Part shown: one piece after another, positions 1 to 8,590 of the stretch
How the letters are laid out: each line of letters starts with the position of its first letter
How positions within the stretch are numbered: the first letter of the stretch is position 1
Origin: Lentzea xinjiangensis
GTDB taxonomy: Bacteria; Actinomycetota; Actinomycetes; Mycobacteriales; Pseudonocardiaceae
DNA length: 64,000 nt
Assembly (NCBI RefSeq): GCF_900110955.1
Contig: NZ_FOFR01000029.1
Span: 1 to 64,000 of the forward strand
Direction: 5' to 3'
Notes under the pieces: generated by a model
The model's input: only the letters and a program-made list of their open reading frames with translations
Databases searched by the model: none
What the model was told of the DNA's origin: nothing
Made by a program: the position numbers and the translations under genes

Positions 1-626
1 CGAGCGAGCGCGCGGACGAATTTCCTGGAACGAAATTGCGATCCGCGGTCGGTGTGGACCACGCAGCCGGCGACCTCGTCACGTCTCGCGACGGCGTTGG
101 TGAGCGCGGTGACGGCGAGGCGGGACTTCATCCGGGAGTCGATGGAGTAACCCACGATCCGGTTGGAGCAGGCGTCCTTGATCGCGCAGAGATACAGCTT
201 TCCTTCTGTGGTGCGGTGTTCGGTGATGTCGGCCAGCCACAGCCGGTTCGGCGCGGTGGCGGTGAAGTCACGCCGGACCAGGTCGTCGTGCACCGGCGGA
301 CCGGTCTTCTTGCCGTTGCGGCCGCGTTTCTTGCCGAACGCGCTCCACCAGCCCATGGCCGAGCAGATCCGCCACGCGGTCCGATCCGCCATCGCCAGGC
401 CTGCGTCGCGGGCTTCGTCGGCCGGGAACCGGTAGCCGAACTCCGGATCATCGCGATGCGCATCGAACAACGCGTTCGCCCGATGAGCCCGCTCGAGCTC
501 GGTGCCGGTGACCGGCCGGGCACGCCACCGGTAGTACGGCTGTCGAGCGATGCCCAAGACCCGGCACGTCACCGCGACCGGGACACCGTCCGCGGCCAGC
601 TCCGTCACGAGCGGGTAGAGCCTTTT
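1..626 (-). CDS. IS3-family transposase OrfB (DDE integrase domain), partial
   Basis: This frame encodes an IS3-type OrfB catalytic region. Visible pieces, in order, are a helical N-terminal part (PYYRWRARP), the FGYR segment, the first catalytic Asp in LWLADITEH, and the second Asp in VHTDRGSQF. The catalytic Glu and the C-terminus lie beyond the window start. It has no good start of its own. It is expected to be made as an OrfAB fusion by -1 slippage at the A AAA G run (623-626), immediately before the OrfA stop. DDE transposase of the copy-out-paste-in type by family; activity cannot be judged because the 3' end is missing. Confidence 0.8.
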
Positions 627-913
627 CCCGGCAGGTTCGCCTGCGACAAGTACGCGGTCGCGCGGCGCAGGACCTCGTTCTCCTGCTCCAGCAGCTTGAT
701 CCGCTTACGCGCCTCACGCAGCTCAGCCGACTCGACCCGGCTCGCACCCGGCTTGGCACCTTCCTCGATCTCGGCCTGGCGCAGCCACTTGAACAACGTC
801 ATCGGGTGCACCCCGAAGTCCTTCGCGATCTGCTCGACCGTCACACCGGGCTCACGGTCACGAGCGACCCGCACGACATCGTCGCGGAACTCCTGAGGGT
901 AAGGCTTGGGCAC
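605..913 (-). CDS. IS3-family transposase OrfA (HTH)
   Basis: A 102-residue protein starting VPKPYPQEFRDDVV, the typical opening of IS3/IS911 OrfA. A helix-turn-helix (VEQIAKDFGVHPMTLFKWLRQ without a break) binds the element ends, and a C-terminal leucine-zipper-like helix (LREARKRIKLLEQENEVLRR) mediates oligomerisation with OrfAB. The GTG start at 913 is preferred over upstream starts because a GGGAGG ribosome-binding site sits eight bases before it. The stop overlaps the OrfB frame by about 20 bases around the frameshift site. Confidence 0.85.
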   Translation of the reverse strand: MPKPYPQEFRDDVVRVARDREPGVTVEQIAKDFGVHPMTLFKWLRQAEIEEGAKPGASRVESAELREARKRIKLLEQENEVLRRATAYLSQANLPGKGSTRS

Positions 914-1117
914 AGCGACATCCTCCCAGCTCACCATCACGGCAAGCCAACTCAGATGTCACCTAACGGTGCAGCAGACCCTTTCGCGCACTGCAGGCGG
1001 CTTCTTCTCGTCCTTCATTCCTCGCCGCCTGACCAGAAAGCACGCGCACCCCAAGTGCGTTTGTCTCGCGCTGCAGCGGGCACGCTTCGTTCAACGTACA
1101 CGAGGATGGAGGGCGTC

Positions 1118-1561
1118 ATGGTCGCTGCCAAGTTACTGGAGTCCGGCCCACCGCGGTTGTTCGTGGTGGCGGTCGACCCCGAGGAGGAAGTGGGCGAAGC
1201 GCTTGTGGCGTTCGCCGAGGAGCACGGGATCACTGCCGCTGCGGTGACTGCGTTCGGCGGCTTTCGCAGTGCGATGCTCGGGTTCTTCGACCTGGACGAG
1301 GAACAGTACGTTCGCAACCCGGTGGACGAGCAGACCGAAGTCCTGTCCCTCATCGGCGACATCGGCCGGGACAGCGACGGTACGCTCGCCCTGCACGCCC
1401 ACGTGGTGCTGGGCCTGCGCGACGGCACGACCCGCGGCGGTCACCTGCTCGGCGCCGCCGTCCGCCCCACGCTCGAGGTCATGGTGACGGAGTCGCACAC
1501 CGAACTGCGCAGGCGGTACCGGCCTGACCTCGGCCTCACACTCCTCGACCTCGACGGGTAG
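1118..1561 (+). CDS. PPC-domain (DUF296) protein
   Basis: A 147-residue protein that is essentially one PPC/DUF296 domain, the family found in plant AT-hook proteins and in stand-alone bacterial proteins of unclear function. Visible hallmarks are the acidic helix with AFAEEHGITAAAVTAFGGF, and the conserved histidine-bearing strand LHAHVVLGLRDGTTRGGHLL followed by the closing strands with LEVMV. ATG 1118 is preferred to ATG 1106 because GGAGG lies 5-6 bases before it. It stands alone between an IS3 element and a degraded region, with no operon partner. In bacteria such proteins form trimers and may bind a metal or small ligand; DNA binding is not supported because no AT-hook is present. Confidence 0.8.
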   Translation: MVAAKLLESGPPRLFVVAVDPEEEVGEALVAFAEEHGITAAAVTAFGGFRSAMLGFFDLDEEQYVRNPVDEQTEVLSLIGDIGRDSDGTLALHAHVVLGLRDGTTRGGHLLGAAVRPTLEVMVTESHTELRRRYRPDLGLTLLDLDG

Positions 1562-2004
1562 TTTGCGCTGGTTGAACCGCAGTTGCACTCGCCGCACTGA
1601 TCCGTCCGAGAGGCGTTCGTCCGGAACAGCGTCGAGAAGCGACACGCTTGAGGTCGAGGTGCACCTCCCGGTCGTGGCTTCGCTCAGCATTCGCGCCAGT
1701 GACTGGCACGTTCCACAGGCGGCGACGGATCGGTCGTTCCACCGCCGAACGGTCTCGATGCCAGTCGGCTCGCGGGGATGCACCGAAAACCGGGGTGACG
1801 CCGGCGATTGCGAGCGATGTTCTTCCGGAGATGTATTCGCTGGATGTGCACTGACAGGAGATTTCCGACAACCCCGCAGCGCCCGAGGCCTGTCCGCCCT
1901 CCGTCGCCTTGGTCGCCGGCGAGCCGATCAAGGCGGCGGTGTTGCTGCACAGCTGAAGTCCTTCGTCGATCGTCTTCGGCTGCCAGCGCCAACAACTGGG
2001 TGGA
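1562..2004. other. intergenic stretch without supported gene
   Basis: About 440 bases. Open frames here show no recognisable domain and no convincing ribosome-binding site on either strand. It adjoins a zone of decayed genes and may itself be remnant sequence. Confidence 0.5.
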
Positions 2005-2740
2005 CTACTTGGCACTGTCGGTCCGCCGAGGTTGGATGTGAACCGTGCGTTCACCGGTGTGCGGTTCACAGCCGTGCCAGCAACGGTAGTTGTCGAGCAC
2101 GAGAATCTCCCCAAGTCGAGGCGGAACCTGGGCAACGCCGCCTGGGCGCGCTCCACCTCCGTGTCCAGGCGGGCGAGCATGGTGGTGATGTGCTCGCTGG
2201 CGGGTCGCGGTGCAGCGGGATAGCGCCGTCCGTGCGGCGGTGATGCGCCGGCCGGTGCGGGTGTACTCGATGTGCCTGCCGGCTCTGGGCGTCGCGGGGA
2301 GGCCGCGTGTGCCTGCCCAGCGGCCGTAGAGGGTCGACATCGGCGTCAGCGAAGAAGGTCCGCATCGGGTGCCAGCAAGTCGGTGAAGCCGTGTGCGTCC
2401 AGCACGAAGGACTCACCGCCAGACGGTGCCTGCTCGGCGAGCAGCACGAGGACGTGGTCCTCGTGGGGGCGCCGGCGCCGCACCGGGCTTCCCGCGATGT
2501 CGACGACGACGTCGAAGCTGTCGGCGTGCAAGGGCTCCACCGCGCCGTCGACCGAGCGGCGGGTGCGGTGGGGTAGAGCTCCCGCAGCGTGGTGCCGGAC
2601 AGCATCGCGGCAGCGACGGTGAGCGAGCCGGGACGGACAGGTAGGCCTGTGAGGATCACGGCGCCGGTCTCGGTGAGGGCGCACTGGGCCTGCGGGTCGT
2701 TGGCGTGGAACCGATCGGGCACGACGGCGAAGTCGTTCAT
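2005..2740 (-). pseudogene. decayed Fe(II)/2-oxoglutarate (TauD/clavaminate synthase-like) oxygenase
   Basis: Reading the minus strand, the protein can be followed only by changing frame twice. The N-terminal part (MNDFAVVPDRFHANDPQ, then TGAVILTGLPV) begins at 2740. The core with the HxD iron motif (LHADSFDVVVDIAGSPVR) and SGGESFVLDAHGF lies in a second frame to about 2346. The C-terminal part (GEILVLDNYRCWHG, then GERTVHIQ, carrying the distal His and the 2OG-binding Arg) lies in a third frame ending near 2005. All active-site residues are still recognisable, so decay is recent, but no full-length product can be made. Its start codon overlaps the stop of the MFS remnant upstream, suggesting a former operon, perhaps of a lost natural-product locus. 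Confidence 0.75.
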
Positions 2741-3150
2741 CGCTGCACCTGGAAATCACGGGACGAGGGAACCAACGCCGCTACCGCGGGCGCGGCGAAG
2801 CACACCACCGTGCACACAGCCAGAACCGTGGTCGCACCGAACTCCTGGATTGCCGGTGCGATCAGCGCGAGCCGACGGGTGCGAGGCCGTAGGACAACAG
2901 GAGGTCCAAGAGGACACCCTCGCGAGCTTGTCCGGCGCGACCTCGCGCTGGGTCGCCGTGAACCATTGCACGTTGAACAGCTCGATGCCCGCGCCGGCGA
3001 GCGCGTAGGCGGCGACGACGAAGACGGGGTGCACCGGCAGGAGCAGGCTGAGCGGGGCGAACCCGTAGAGGGCGAGTCCGGCCAGAGCGGCCCACCCCTG
3101 AGCACGTGCGCGCCAGCGCGCGATCAGCAGGGCGCCGAGGAGTGCACCAC
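2737..3150 (-). pseudogene. decayed MFS transporter, C-terminal remnant
   Basis: Membrane segments typical of the last part of a major-facilitator exporter are visible in changing frames: a basic loop and helix (LLIARWRARAQGWAAL), then MHPVFVVAAYALAGAGIELF, the loop TATQREVAPDKLARVSS, and after a frameshift a final helix (VLAVCTVVCFAAPAVAALV) ending at the ATGA overlap with the oxygenase remnant. The TATQREVAPDKLARV loop resembles the TxxQRxVPxxxxGRVSS motif of macrolide/drug MFS exporters. The N-terminal half is missing, so this is a fragment of a lost two-gene operon. Confidence 0.7.
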
Positions 3151-3192
3151 GTCAAGCCCCGCCACCAACCACGATGAAGTGGGGCAGCACGG

Positions 3193-3795
3193 TCAGGCAG
3201 ACCGCGGTGGCGGCGGCCACGGCGACCGGTGTGGCCGCCGTGGCGGTGGCCGTGTGGCGGTGGCCGTGTGGCGGGTGATTTGCGCGACGGTCCCGAACAG
3301 GGTGACGGCGGCCCCGGCGGCGAGGTGGCGCAGCAGGCGACGGGCCCGGGTCAGGTGCGACTGCACCGAGCGGCAGGTCAGACCCAACTGGGCGGCGATG
3401 TCCTCGGTGCCCAGCCCGGCAGCCACCGACCGGCACACCGCGCGGGTGTCCTCGGGCAAATCGTCCAGCGCCTTGACCAGGTGGCAGGCCAGATCCCGGT
3501 CGGTCACCACGTCGGCGGGGTCGGGTCCGTCCGGCGCCGCGGTGCGGGGGTGAGCCAAGGCTCGCCGTTCCCGATCGGCGCCGCGAAACCGGTCCAGCAG
3601 CTTGCGGTGCGCGGCCACCGTCAACCACGCTCGCACCGCCGCCACCGGCTCCGCCTCCGGATCGGCCCGGCGGACCAGCAGCGCCAGCAGCGCCTCCTGC
3701 GCGCAGTCCTCGGCATCCGCCCGCGACAACCCCTCCCGCCGCAACCGCCGGACCACCTGTTCCACCACCGCAGCCAGATCAGCGGACTCCGTCAC
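3193..3795 (-). CDS. ECF-like RNA polymerase sigma factor, altered C-terminus
   Basis: A 200-residue sigma-70-family protein starting VTESADLAAVVEQ at a GTG with GGGAGG five bases upstream. Region 2 occupies about residues 5-80 (ADAEDCAQEALLALLVRR, RAWLTVAAHRKLLDRFR) and region 4 about 105-160 (LPEDTRAVCRSVAAGLGTEDIAAQ, then the helix-turn-helix TCRSVQSHLTRARRLL). It is a close paralogue of the sigma factor at 15674-16810. After residue ~165 it diverges because a 14-bp tandem duplication shifts the frame into a Pro/Arg-rich tail. In the shifted frame a membrane-like segment (TPVAVAAATAVCLTVLP) matching the paralogue is still readable to about 3152. Regions 2 and 4 are intact, so it may still work in transcription initiation; no anti-sigma gene is adjacent. 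Confidence 0.8.
   Translation of the reverse strand: MTESADLAAVVEQVVRRLRREGLSRADAEDCAQEALLALLVRRADPEAEPVAAVRAWLTVAAHRKLLDRFRGADRERRALAHPRTAAPDGPDPADVVTDRDLACHLVKALDDLPEDTRAVCRSVAAGLGTEDIAAQLGLTCRSVQSHLTRARRLLRHLAAGAAVTLFGTVAQITRHTATATRPPPRRPHRSPWPPPPRSA
3240..3267. repeat. 14-bp tandem duplication inside a sigma-factor gene
   Basis: The unit GTGGCGGTGGCCGT occurs twice in direct succession (3240-3253 and 3254-3267), followed by a half copy. Fourteen is not a multiple of three, so one extra unit shifts the sigma-factor frame and replaces its C-terminal membrane-like region. Confidence 0.9.
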
Positions 3796-4622
3796 AACGA
3801 CCTCCCTGCTGGTCAACCGGTGGTGCCCGGTTCGCCGCGATCGCACCGCCATCGCGTGAACGACGTCGCCGAGATGCTCACCGCCGTGACGTCAACACGG
3901 CACAATTGACACGATCGTGGGTAATTCGGCGAAGAAGGTTTGGCGCACGGCATGGCAACGCGAATTGCGCTCACGAATTGCCTGTGAGCCGCTGCATGTC
4001 GAATGGCAACTTGTTTCGGGATGACTCGATCGGCGATGTCCAGCACTGTCGTGTTGTCACACGCCGGAGTGGTGATCGAGGAGTGGTGCCCGACGATCTG
4101 TGGCGGTGAGTCGAACCGCTGGTGCCCACTCGTGCCGCAGCGGTACCGCAGTCCGGGCCCGTTGCCGATGGACGACCGAGCCGCGCGGGCGGGATTGTGT
4201 TCATACTCAAGACCGGCCCCACCTGACGGGAGCCGCCCCGTCGGTGTCCGGGTGCTCCGGGGTGACGTGGTGGCGGCGGTTGCGGCACCGGGCTGAGGCC
4301 GGCCGCGTGGCCCGCACTGCACGAAGCGCTACTGGATCCGCTGAGGGCGTTAAAGTGCTGGAGTTCAACACGACGGTCGTCAACGCCTCGCATGCGCGGG
4401 CGCGAACCGGGTACGTCGGCGCCAGGACCGGTACGGCCGAGGGTCGGAACTTCGTCGCCACCGCGGGCGGTCGGTCTTGGCTCCTAGCCTGTGCCGTGAC
4501 GCGACCCGTCCGGAGCGCGCCGTGGGTCTCTTTCGAGTGAATCGGCCCGTTAATCGCTTACTTGGGGTGATGTGGTGGGCATCCGAGCGCGAGCGGTTCC
4601 CCTCCCCACATTCTTCGAGGAC
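3796..4622. other. intergenic stretch without supported gene
   Basis: About 830 bases between two divergently oriented genes (sigma factor, minus; mannitol dehydrogenase, plus). No open frame shows a recognisable domain. It must contain the promoters of both flanking genes, but no -35/-10 pair stood out convincingly. Confidence 0.5.
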
Positions 4623-4625
4623 ATG

Positions 4626-6077
4626 ATGTCGAATCCCTCGGGCAGTTCCGATTCCCCCGTGCCGTTGAACGACGAGACTGTGGCCGACATCGCGGATGGG
4701 TGTGCCGCCGTACCCACCTATGACCGATCCGCGTTGGTCGCGGGGGTGGTCCACATCGGAGCTGGTTCGTTCCACCGGGCCCACCAGGCGGTCTACTTCG
4801 ACGAGTTGGCGCGACGTGGTGCCACTGGTTGGGGGGTGGTCGCGGTGGGGGTGCACCGTCCGGAGATCACCGACGTGCTGGACGAGCAGGACAATCTGTT
4901 CACCGTGGTCCAGCGCGACGCCGAAGGCAGCACCGCGCGGGTGATCGGTTCGGTGGTGGAGTGCCTGTTACAAGCCGAGCAGCCCCAGGCGGTGGCTGAC
5001 CGCCTGGCCGACCCTCGCATCCGCCTGGTGACCTTGACCATCACCGCCGACGGCTACGCCGTGGACGACGCGCAAGGACGGTCGGGTTCGGTGTTCGACC
5101 TGCTGGTCGACGCACTGGACCAGCGGCGGCGCTCGGGAATCGCCCCGTTCACCGTGTTGTCGTGCGACAACCTGCCCGACAACGGAGGAGCTGCACGGCG
5201 GGCCACCATGACCTCGGCTCGCAGACGCGGGCCGGAAGTGGCCGAGTGGATCGAGCAGCGGGTGACGTTCCCCGACAGCATGGTCGACCGGATCACGCCC
5301 TCGACCACACCGCAGGACCGTGTCGAGCTCGCCCACGAATTCGACGTCGCGGACCGCTGGCCGGTGATCACCGAACCGTTCACCCAGTGGGTGGTACAGG
5401 ACGCGTTCTGCAACGACAGGCCACCGCTGGACCAGGTTGGCGTGCGATACGTGCAGGACGTGACGCCGTACAAGCTGATCAAGAGCAGACTGCTCAACGG
5501 AACGCACTGCGCCTTGGGCTACCTGGGCTCCCTGGCAGGCTACGACCGCCTCGACGAGGTGATGGCAGACCCGGCGTTGGCCGCCTTCGCCGAGCGCCTG
5601 ATGCGCGAGGAGGTCGCACCGCTGCTGCCCACCGACGTGCCCGGCATGGAGTCGGAGCCGTACATCACCCACCTGCTCGACCGGTTCGCCAACCCGGCCA
5701 TCAGCGACCGGTTGTCCCGGTTGGGGCGCCGCGGGTCGACGAAGGTGCCCGACTGCGTGCTGCCCTCGCTTCGGGAGGCGCGCGCCGCAGGTCGCCCACG
5801 GCGACTGCTCACCCTCGCCGTCGCGGCCTGGTTGCGGTACCTGCGCGGCACCGACCTCGGCGGCAGGCCGATCGAGGTCCACGACGCCCGTGCGGAGGAA
5901 CTGCGCGCATTAGCCGAACGCGGTGGCTCCGACCCGCACCTGCTGCTGTCGCTGACCGACATCTTCGGCGATCTCGCCGAGGACGAGCAGATCGTGGCGC
6001 AGACTGGACAGTTCGTCGCCGCACTGGACCACAATGGCGTCCAGGACACCGTGCGTTCGCTGCTGGAAGCCCGTTGA
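4626..6077 (+). CDS. mannitol dehydrogenase-family (polyol/hexuronate) NAD-dependent oxidoreductase
   Basis: A 483-residue long-chain polyol dehydrogenase, the usual family length. The N-terminal Rossmann domain carries VHIGAGSFHRAHQAVYFDEL without a break. The family signature FTVLSCDNLPDNG is near residue 185, and the C-terminal catalytic domain has the Lys/Asn/His-bearing segment KSRLLNGTHCALGYLG near residue 290. Members interconvert D-mannitol/D-fructose, arabinitol/xylulose or fructuronate/mannonate with NAD(P)H; the substrate cannot be read from sequence. ATG 4626 (or the adjacent ATG 4623) is chosen for the GAGG just upstream; an earlier GTG at 4572 lacks one. It is monocistronic, with a strong hairpin about 200 bases downstream. 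Its GC content and codon use look like those of neighbouring intact genes. Confidence 0.88.
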   Translation: MSNPSGSSDSPVPLNDETVADIADGCAAVPTYDRSALVAGVVHIGAGSFHRAHQAVYFDELARRGATGWGVVAVGVHRPEITDVLDEQDNLFTVVQRDAEGSTARVIGSVVECLLQAEQPQAVADRLADPRIRLVTLTITADGYAVDDAQGRSGSVFDLLVDALDQRRRSGIAPFTVLSCDNLPDNGGAARRATMTSARRRGPEVAEWIEQRVTFPDSMVDRITPSTTPQDRVELAHEFDVADRWPVITEPFTQWVVQDAFCNDRPPLDQVGVRYVQDVTPYKLIKSRLLNGTHCALGYLGSLAGYDRLDEVMADPALAAFAERLMREEVAPLLPTDVPGMESEPYITHLLDRFANPAISDRLSRLGRRGSTKVPDCVLPSLREARAAGRPRRLLTLAVAAWLRYLRGTDLGGRPIEVHDARAEELRALAERGGSDPHLLLSLTDIFGDLAEDEQIVAQTGQFVAALDHNGVQDTVRSLLEAR

Positions 6078-6283
6078 CCACCGACCGGGAGGACGCCTGG
6101 ACACCCGTGCGCCACCGAACCCCGATCACATCACCTCTGCCGGTCTGGAGCTCGCGCACCTGCTCACACGCCGGAGCCAGTTCCAGACCTTCGAGTTCGT
6201 TGACGGGCAGGCAAGAGCTACCTGTCCGTTGACGTCATCACGGCCTCCACGGTGGGAGTCGTCGCCTCGCGGATGCAGAAGCC

Positions 6284-6311
6284 GCGCGGCACGGTCACGA
6301 CCGTGCCGCGC
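6284..6311. terminator. perfect GC-rich hairpin, probable bidirectional terminator
   Basis: GCGCGGCACGGTC and its exact complement GACCGTGCCGCGC are separated by only two bases (AC). It lies between the mannitol dehydrogenase gene (plus strand) and a decayed HTH gene (minus strand) whose stop codon falls inside the hairpin, so it could end transcription from both sides. There is no T-tract, which is common for actinobacterial terminators. Confidence 0.6.
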
Positions 6312-6596
6312 AACCACCACCACGTCCAACCCGCCGGGCTGGTATCGCGAGCCGCTGTCGTGGGCGATCAGGCTTTGGTTTGGTGCGGATGGCGCCGCCG
6401 CGCCGGCGCAGCACCACGCCTGACTCGGACAGGACCCTGTGCACGAACCCGCACGAGCGGCCGGTGGCCTCGGCCAGTACCCGGACGCTGGCGCCCTTTC
6501 GTATCTTCTCTTCAAATAGGCGGCGACTTGGACGCCTATAGCGCCACTGATACGTGCACCCCTCTTCAGGATTTGGGTAGTGAGCATTGTTACCAA
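6295..6596 (-). pseudogene. helix-turn-helix protein with one-base deletion
   Basis: The minus strand encodes MVTMLTTQILKRGARIS, then VAAYLKRRYE, after which one missing A shifts the frame. In the next frame the protein continues as KGASVRVLAEATGRSCGFV, HRVLSESGVVLRRRGGAIRT and stops at 6295. This KGxSVRxLAExTGRSYGxVHRxLxESG pattern is a short helix-turn-helix family common in actinobacteria, about 90-100 residues long. The deletion in the run GAAAGGGC (near 6504) is the only visible defect, so it is either a very young pseudogene or a sequencing error. Confidence 0.7.
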
Positions 6597-6597
6597 A

Positions 6598-6859
6598 CCC
6601 TTGCGGTTGGTGATGAGGAATTACTTTGAGCGATTCGTCATCAAAGCGGGAGCCTGCCAGCCTTCACTTCTATTTGGCATGTTGGATCAAACGGTCACGA
6701 CGCGTCCAGATTAGTTGTGACCCGAGCGGGCGAGGGCCCCGTGTCAGCACGCCGCGCCTGGGTAGGACGATAGTTAGCCGAGCTTGCGGTGGTCTCTCAC
6801 GATCTGGTCCAGCAGGTCCTTCAGCATTTTCTCCGCGCACCGCGGCCGTTCGAACATCG
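6598..6859. other. short gene-free stretch
   Basis: About 260 bases with lower GC content than the surroundings, including an AT-rich patch near 6585-6670. No coding frame with a recognisable product is seen. The frameshifted tail of the XRE regulator reaches into its right edge. Confidence 0.4.
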
Positions 6860-6899
6860 CTAGGATTCACTTACATTCTGCGGGTCGATGATGGTGGCA

Positions 6900-7601
6900 T
6901 TACCGGTCAGGACGCTCAACGTGACGACCCGTTCGTCGTATACGTGGAACCGCTGGGGCGACCGTGACCATGTTCACCGACCACGGCACTACGCCGAGAA
7001 GCACGCTCGGTCTTCGTGACAGCTCGACCAGATGGTCGATCTGCCCGCACATCAGTTCTGCAGGCCCTATCCGCCAGCGCAATACGGCCTCGGTGAGCAC
7101 GAACACGAAGCGCTTGCCGAGGTCGTCCATGTGGCTGCGGCGAACCTGCAGCGCGTTGATCACAGCTTCCTGCCCCCGTGCCGGCGTGTTTCCATGGACC
7201 GCGAGCCGGTAGGCCTCGGTCTGCAGCAAGGTGGGTACGCGTGTGTGTTGGAAGAATCGACTGGTCATCGCGCGGCTCTCGATGAGGGCGACGGCCTCCT
7301 GGTGCCGATGGGCGCCCCGGTCCAGGATCACCCGCCTGATCTCTACCTCGTCGTGCAACTGGCGGGTGAGTTCCACCAGTTCCTGACGTATCTCGCGTGT
7401 ACCTGACAGCTCGGAGACCAGGCGCTCCACGTCGTGCACGGAAGGCAGGAGCAGGCCGGTCTCGATCTTCGACAGTTTCGACTGGCTCATTCCGGTCGCA
7501 CGCGCGGCGGCGACGCCGGTCATCTTGACCTCTGTTCGCAGCCTGCGCAGCTCACGTGAGAGTCGCTCCCTCGCCAGCCGCGATCGTTCAAGTGCCGTCA
7601 T
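6900..7601 (-). CDS. XRE-family regulator with DUF5753 domain, probably frameshifted near C-terminus
   Basis: A 233-residue protein starting MTALERSRLARERLSREL. An N-terminal helix-turn-helix (VAAARATGMSQSKLSKIETG, residues ~25-60) binds DNA and is followed by a DUF5753 ligand/effector-like domain (TSRFFQHTRVPTLLQTEAYR; RIGPAELMCGQIDHLVELS; LLGVVPWSVNMVTVAP). In this family the end normally reads like APSGFHVYDERVVTLSVL. Here that text (HVYDERVVTLSVLTGNATII) is found in another frame, running to 6860, after an indel near 6960. The stop at 6900 therefore gives a shortened protein with about 20 aberrant residues. The ATG overlaps the stop of a small upstream open frame. Such regulators usually sit beside DUF397 or methyltransferase genes, as here. 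Confidence 0.75.
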   Translation of the reverse strand: MTALERSRLARERLSRELRRLRTEVKMTGVAAARATGMSQSKLSKIETGLLLPSVHDVERLVSELSGTREIRQELVELTRQLHDEVEIRRVILDRGAHRHQEAVALIESRAMTSRFFQHTRVPTLLQTEAYRLAVHGNTPARGQEAVINALQVRRSHMDDLGKRFVFVLTEAVLRWRIGPAELMCGQIDHLVELSRRPSVLLGVVPWSVNMVTVAPAVPRIRRTGRHVERPDR

Positions 7602-7906
7602 GCACAACGAACCTCTCGGCCAACCGCGCTGCCCCGGCTGCTGACGCCCGTAGACGACCGGTGGTCCGGTGCCACGTCGGCGGCCGAGAGCGCAAGGCGA
7701 GTTCGATGGTGCACAACGCGATGTGAGCGATTGGAAATCGTCGGCAGCGCGACGATGCCAGTATTCTCCGCACACTTCGTCAGGCCAGTGCCGGTCGTGC
7801 CGCGTCCGGCCTCGACGATGTGGCGGTTCTTGCCGATGGTCGTTGTGTGCATGAAGGTGACGATCCTTTCGATCGCCGGTTCGATGAGGTGCTTGCTGTT
7901 GCTCAC
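7598..7906 (-). CDS. small hypothetical protein between methyltransferase remnant and XRE regulator
   Basis: A 102-residue frame beginning VSNSKHLIEPAIERI. Its GTG overlaps the methyltransferase stop (GTGA) and its stop overlaps the XRE start (ATGA), which is its main support. I do not recognise a domain. The composition after residue 40 (many Ser, Arg, His) looks non-coding, so it may be a decayed partner gene that still preserves translational coupling, or chance. Confidence 0.3.
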   Translation of the reverse strand: MSNSKHLIEPAIERIVTFMHTTTIGKNRHIVEAGRGTTGTGLTKCAENTGIVALPTISNRSHRVVHHRTRLALSAADVAPDHRSSTGVSSRGSAVGREVRCA

Positions 7907-8590
7907 GCCTGCTCCGCTATGCCGGGAAGACCTTCGGCCAACACGGCGTGACCGAACGAGTACTCGGGCCTGATCAGCGTCAAGCCGTTCGGTCGCCAGC
8001 AGCCGATTGGCACCACACCGTCCGGGTGCGGTTGGCACGGCCCGAGCAGGTCGGCGAAACGCCGAGCTGTGCGGTGCACGAAGGTGATCCGGGCTTCGGC
8101 GAGACAGTCCTCGACTGCGGCGGCCAACTCGGGCCCCAGCGCGGCGCCGTCGGCGTGCGAGGCGGCCAGCATCGAATCAGGTGCCAGCCGCTCGTGATAC
8201 GCCGCCAACGCGGCGGCCAAGTCCTCGGTGCCGGGCAGGCAATGCAACACCGACCCGGCCACCACACCCACCGGACGCGTCAGGTCCAACAGCCGACTGG
8301 TCGCGGCGTGTTCGAGTACTTTCTCGACGTCCCGCAGGTCGGCCTCGATCACTCCAGTGCACGATCGTCCTCTTTGATGATCAGACTGAGACCGGCGACG
8401 ACGACGGGATCGCAGTCGACGTAGACGACGCGGGCCCGGGGCTGCTCAGCCCGGGCGAGTTCGTGCACGGGGCGAACGCCGCCGAGCCGGCGCCCAGATC
8501 GAGGACCTGCTCGATCCCGGCCGTGAGCATGTGCGGCACCGCGCGCCGCACAAAAGCGGTAGAAGGCATCCGGAAGCCGATCACCTTTGC
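7903..8590 (-). pseudogene. decayed S-adenosylmethionine-dependent methyltransferase (DUF574/PF04672-like)
   Basis: Three minus-strand frames together give the core of the actinobacterial SAM methyltransferase family that accompanies XRE/DUF397 genes: FVRRAVPHMLTAGIEQVLDL with GAG (SAM-binding loop), then ARVVYVDCDPVVVAG (second strand), then VEKVLEHAATSRLLDLTRPV, VLHCLPGTED and LAAYHERLAPDSML. Frames change near 8490 and at about 8352. The N-terminal third, expected before FVRRAV and including the HSARxxNYWLGGKDN region, is absent because unrelated plus-strand coding sequence replaces it at about 8590. Two frameshifts plus a 5' truncation make it non-functional. Confidence 0.7.

Larger units (their letters stand above)
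1..960 (-). mobile_element. IS3-family insertion sequence, cut by window start
   Basis: Two overlapping transposase frames (orfA then orfB) on the minus strand, joined at an A-rich slip site, are the hallmark of the IS3 family. The orfA-side end lies somewhere around 940-962, where a TG-starting end (outside-in TGACATCTGAGTTGG) is plausible, but the other terminal repeat is outside the window so the exact boundary and target duplication cannot be fixed. Confidence 0.75.

Noticed and set aside
3900-4570. Several overlapping short frames upstream of the mannitol dehydrogenase gene
   Set aside because: None has a recognisable domain, ribosome-binding site or a consistent coding bias.
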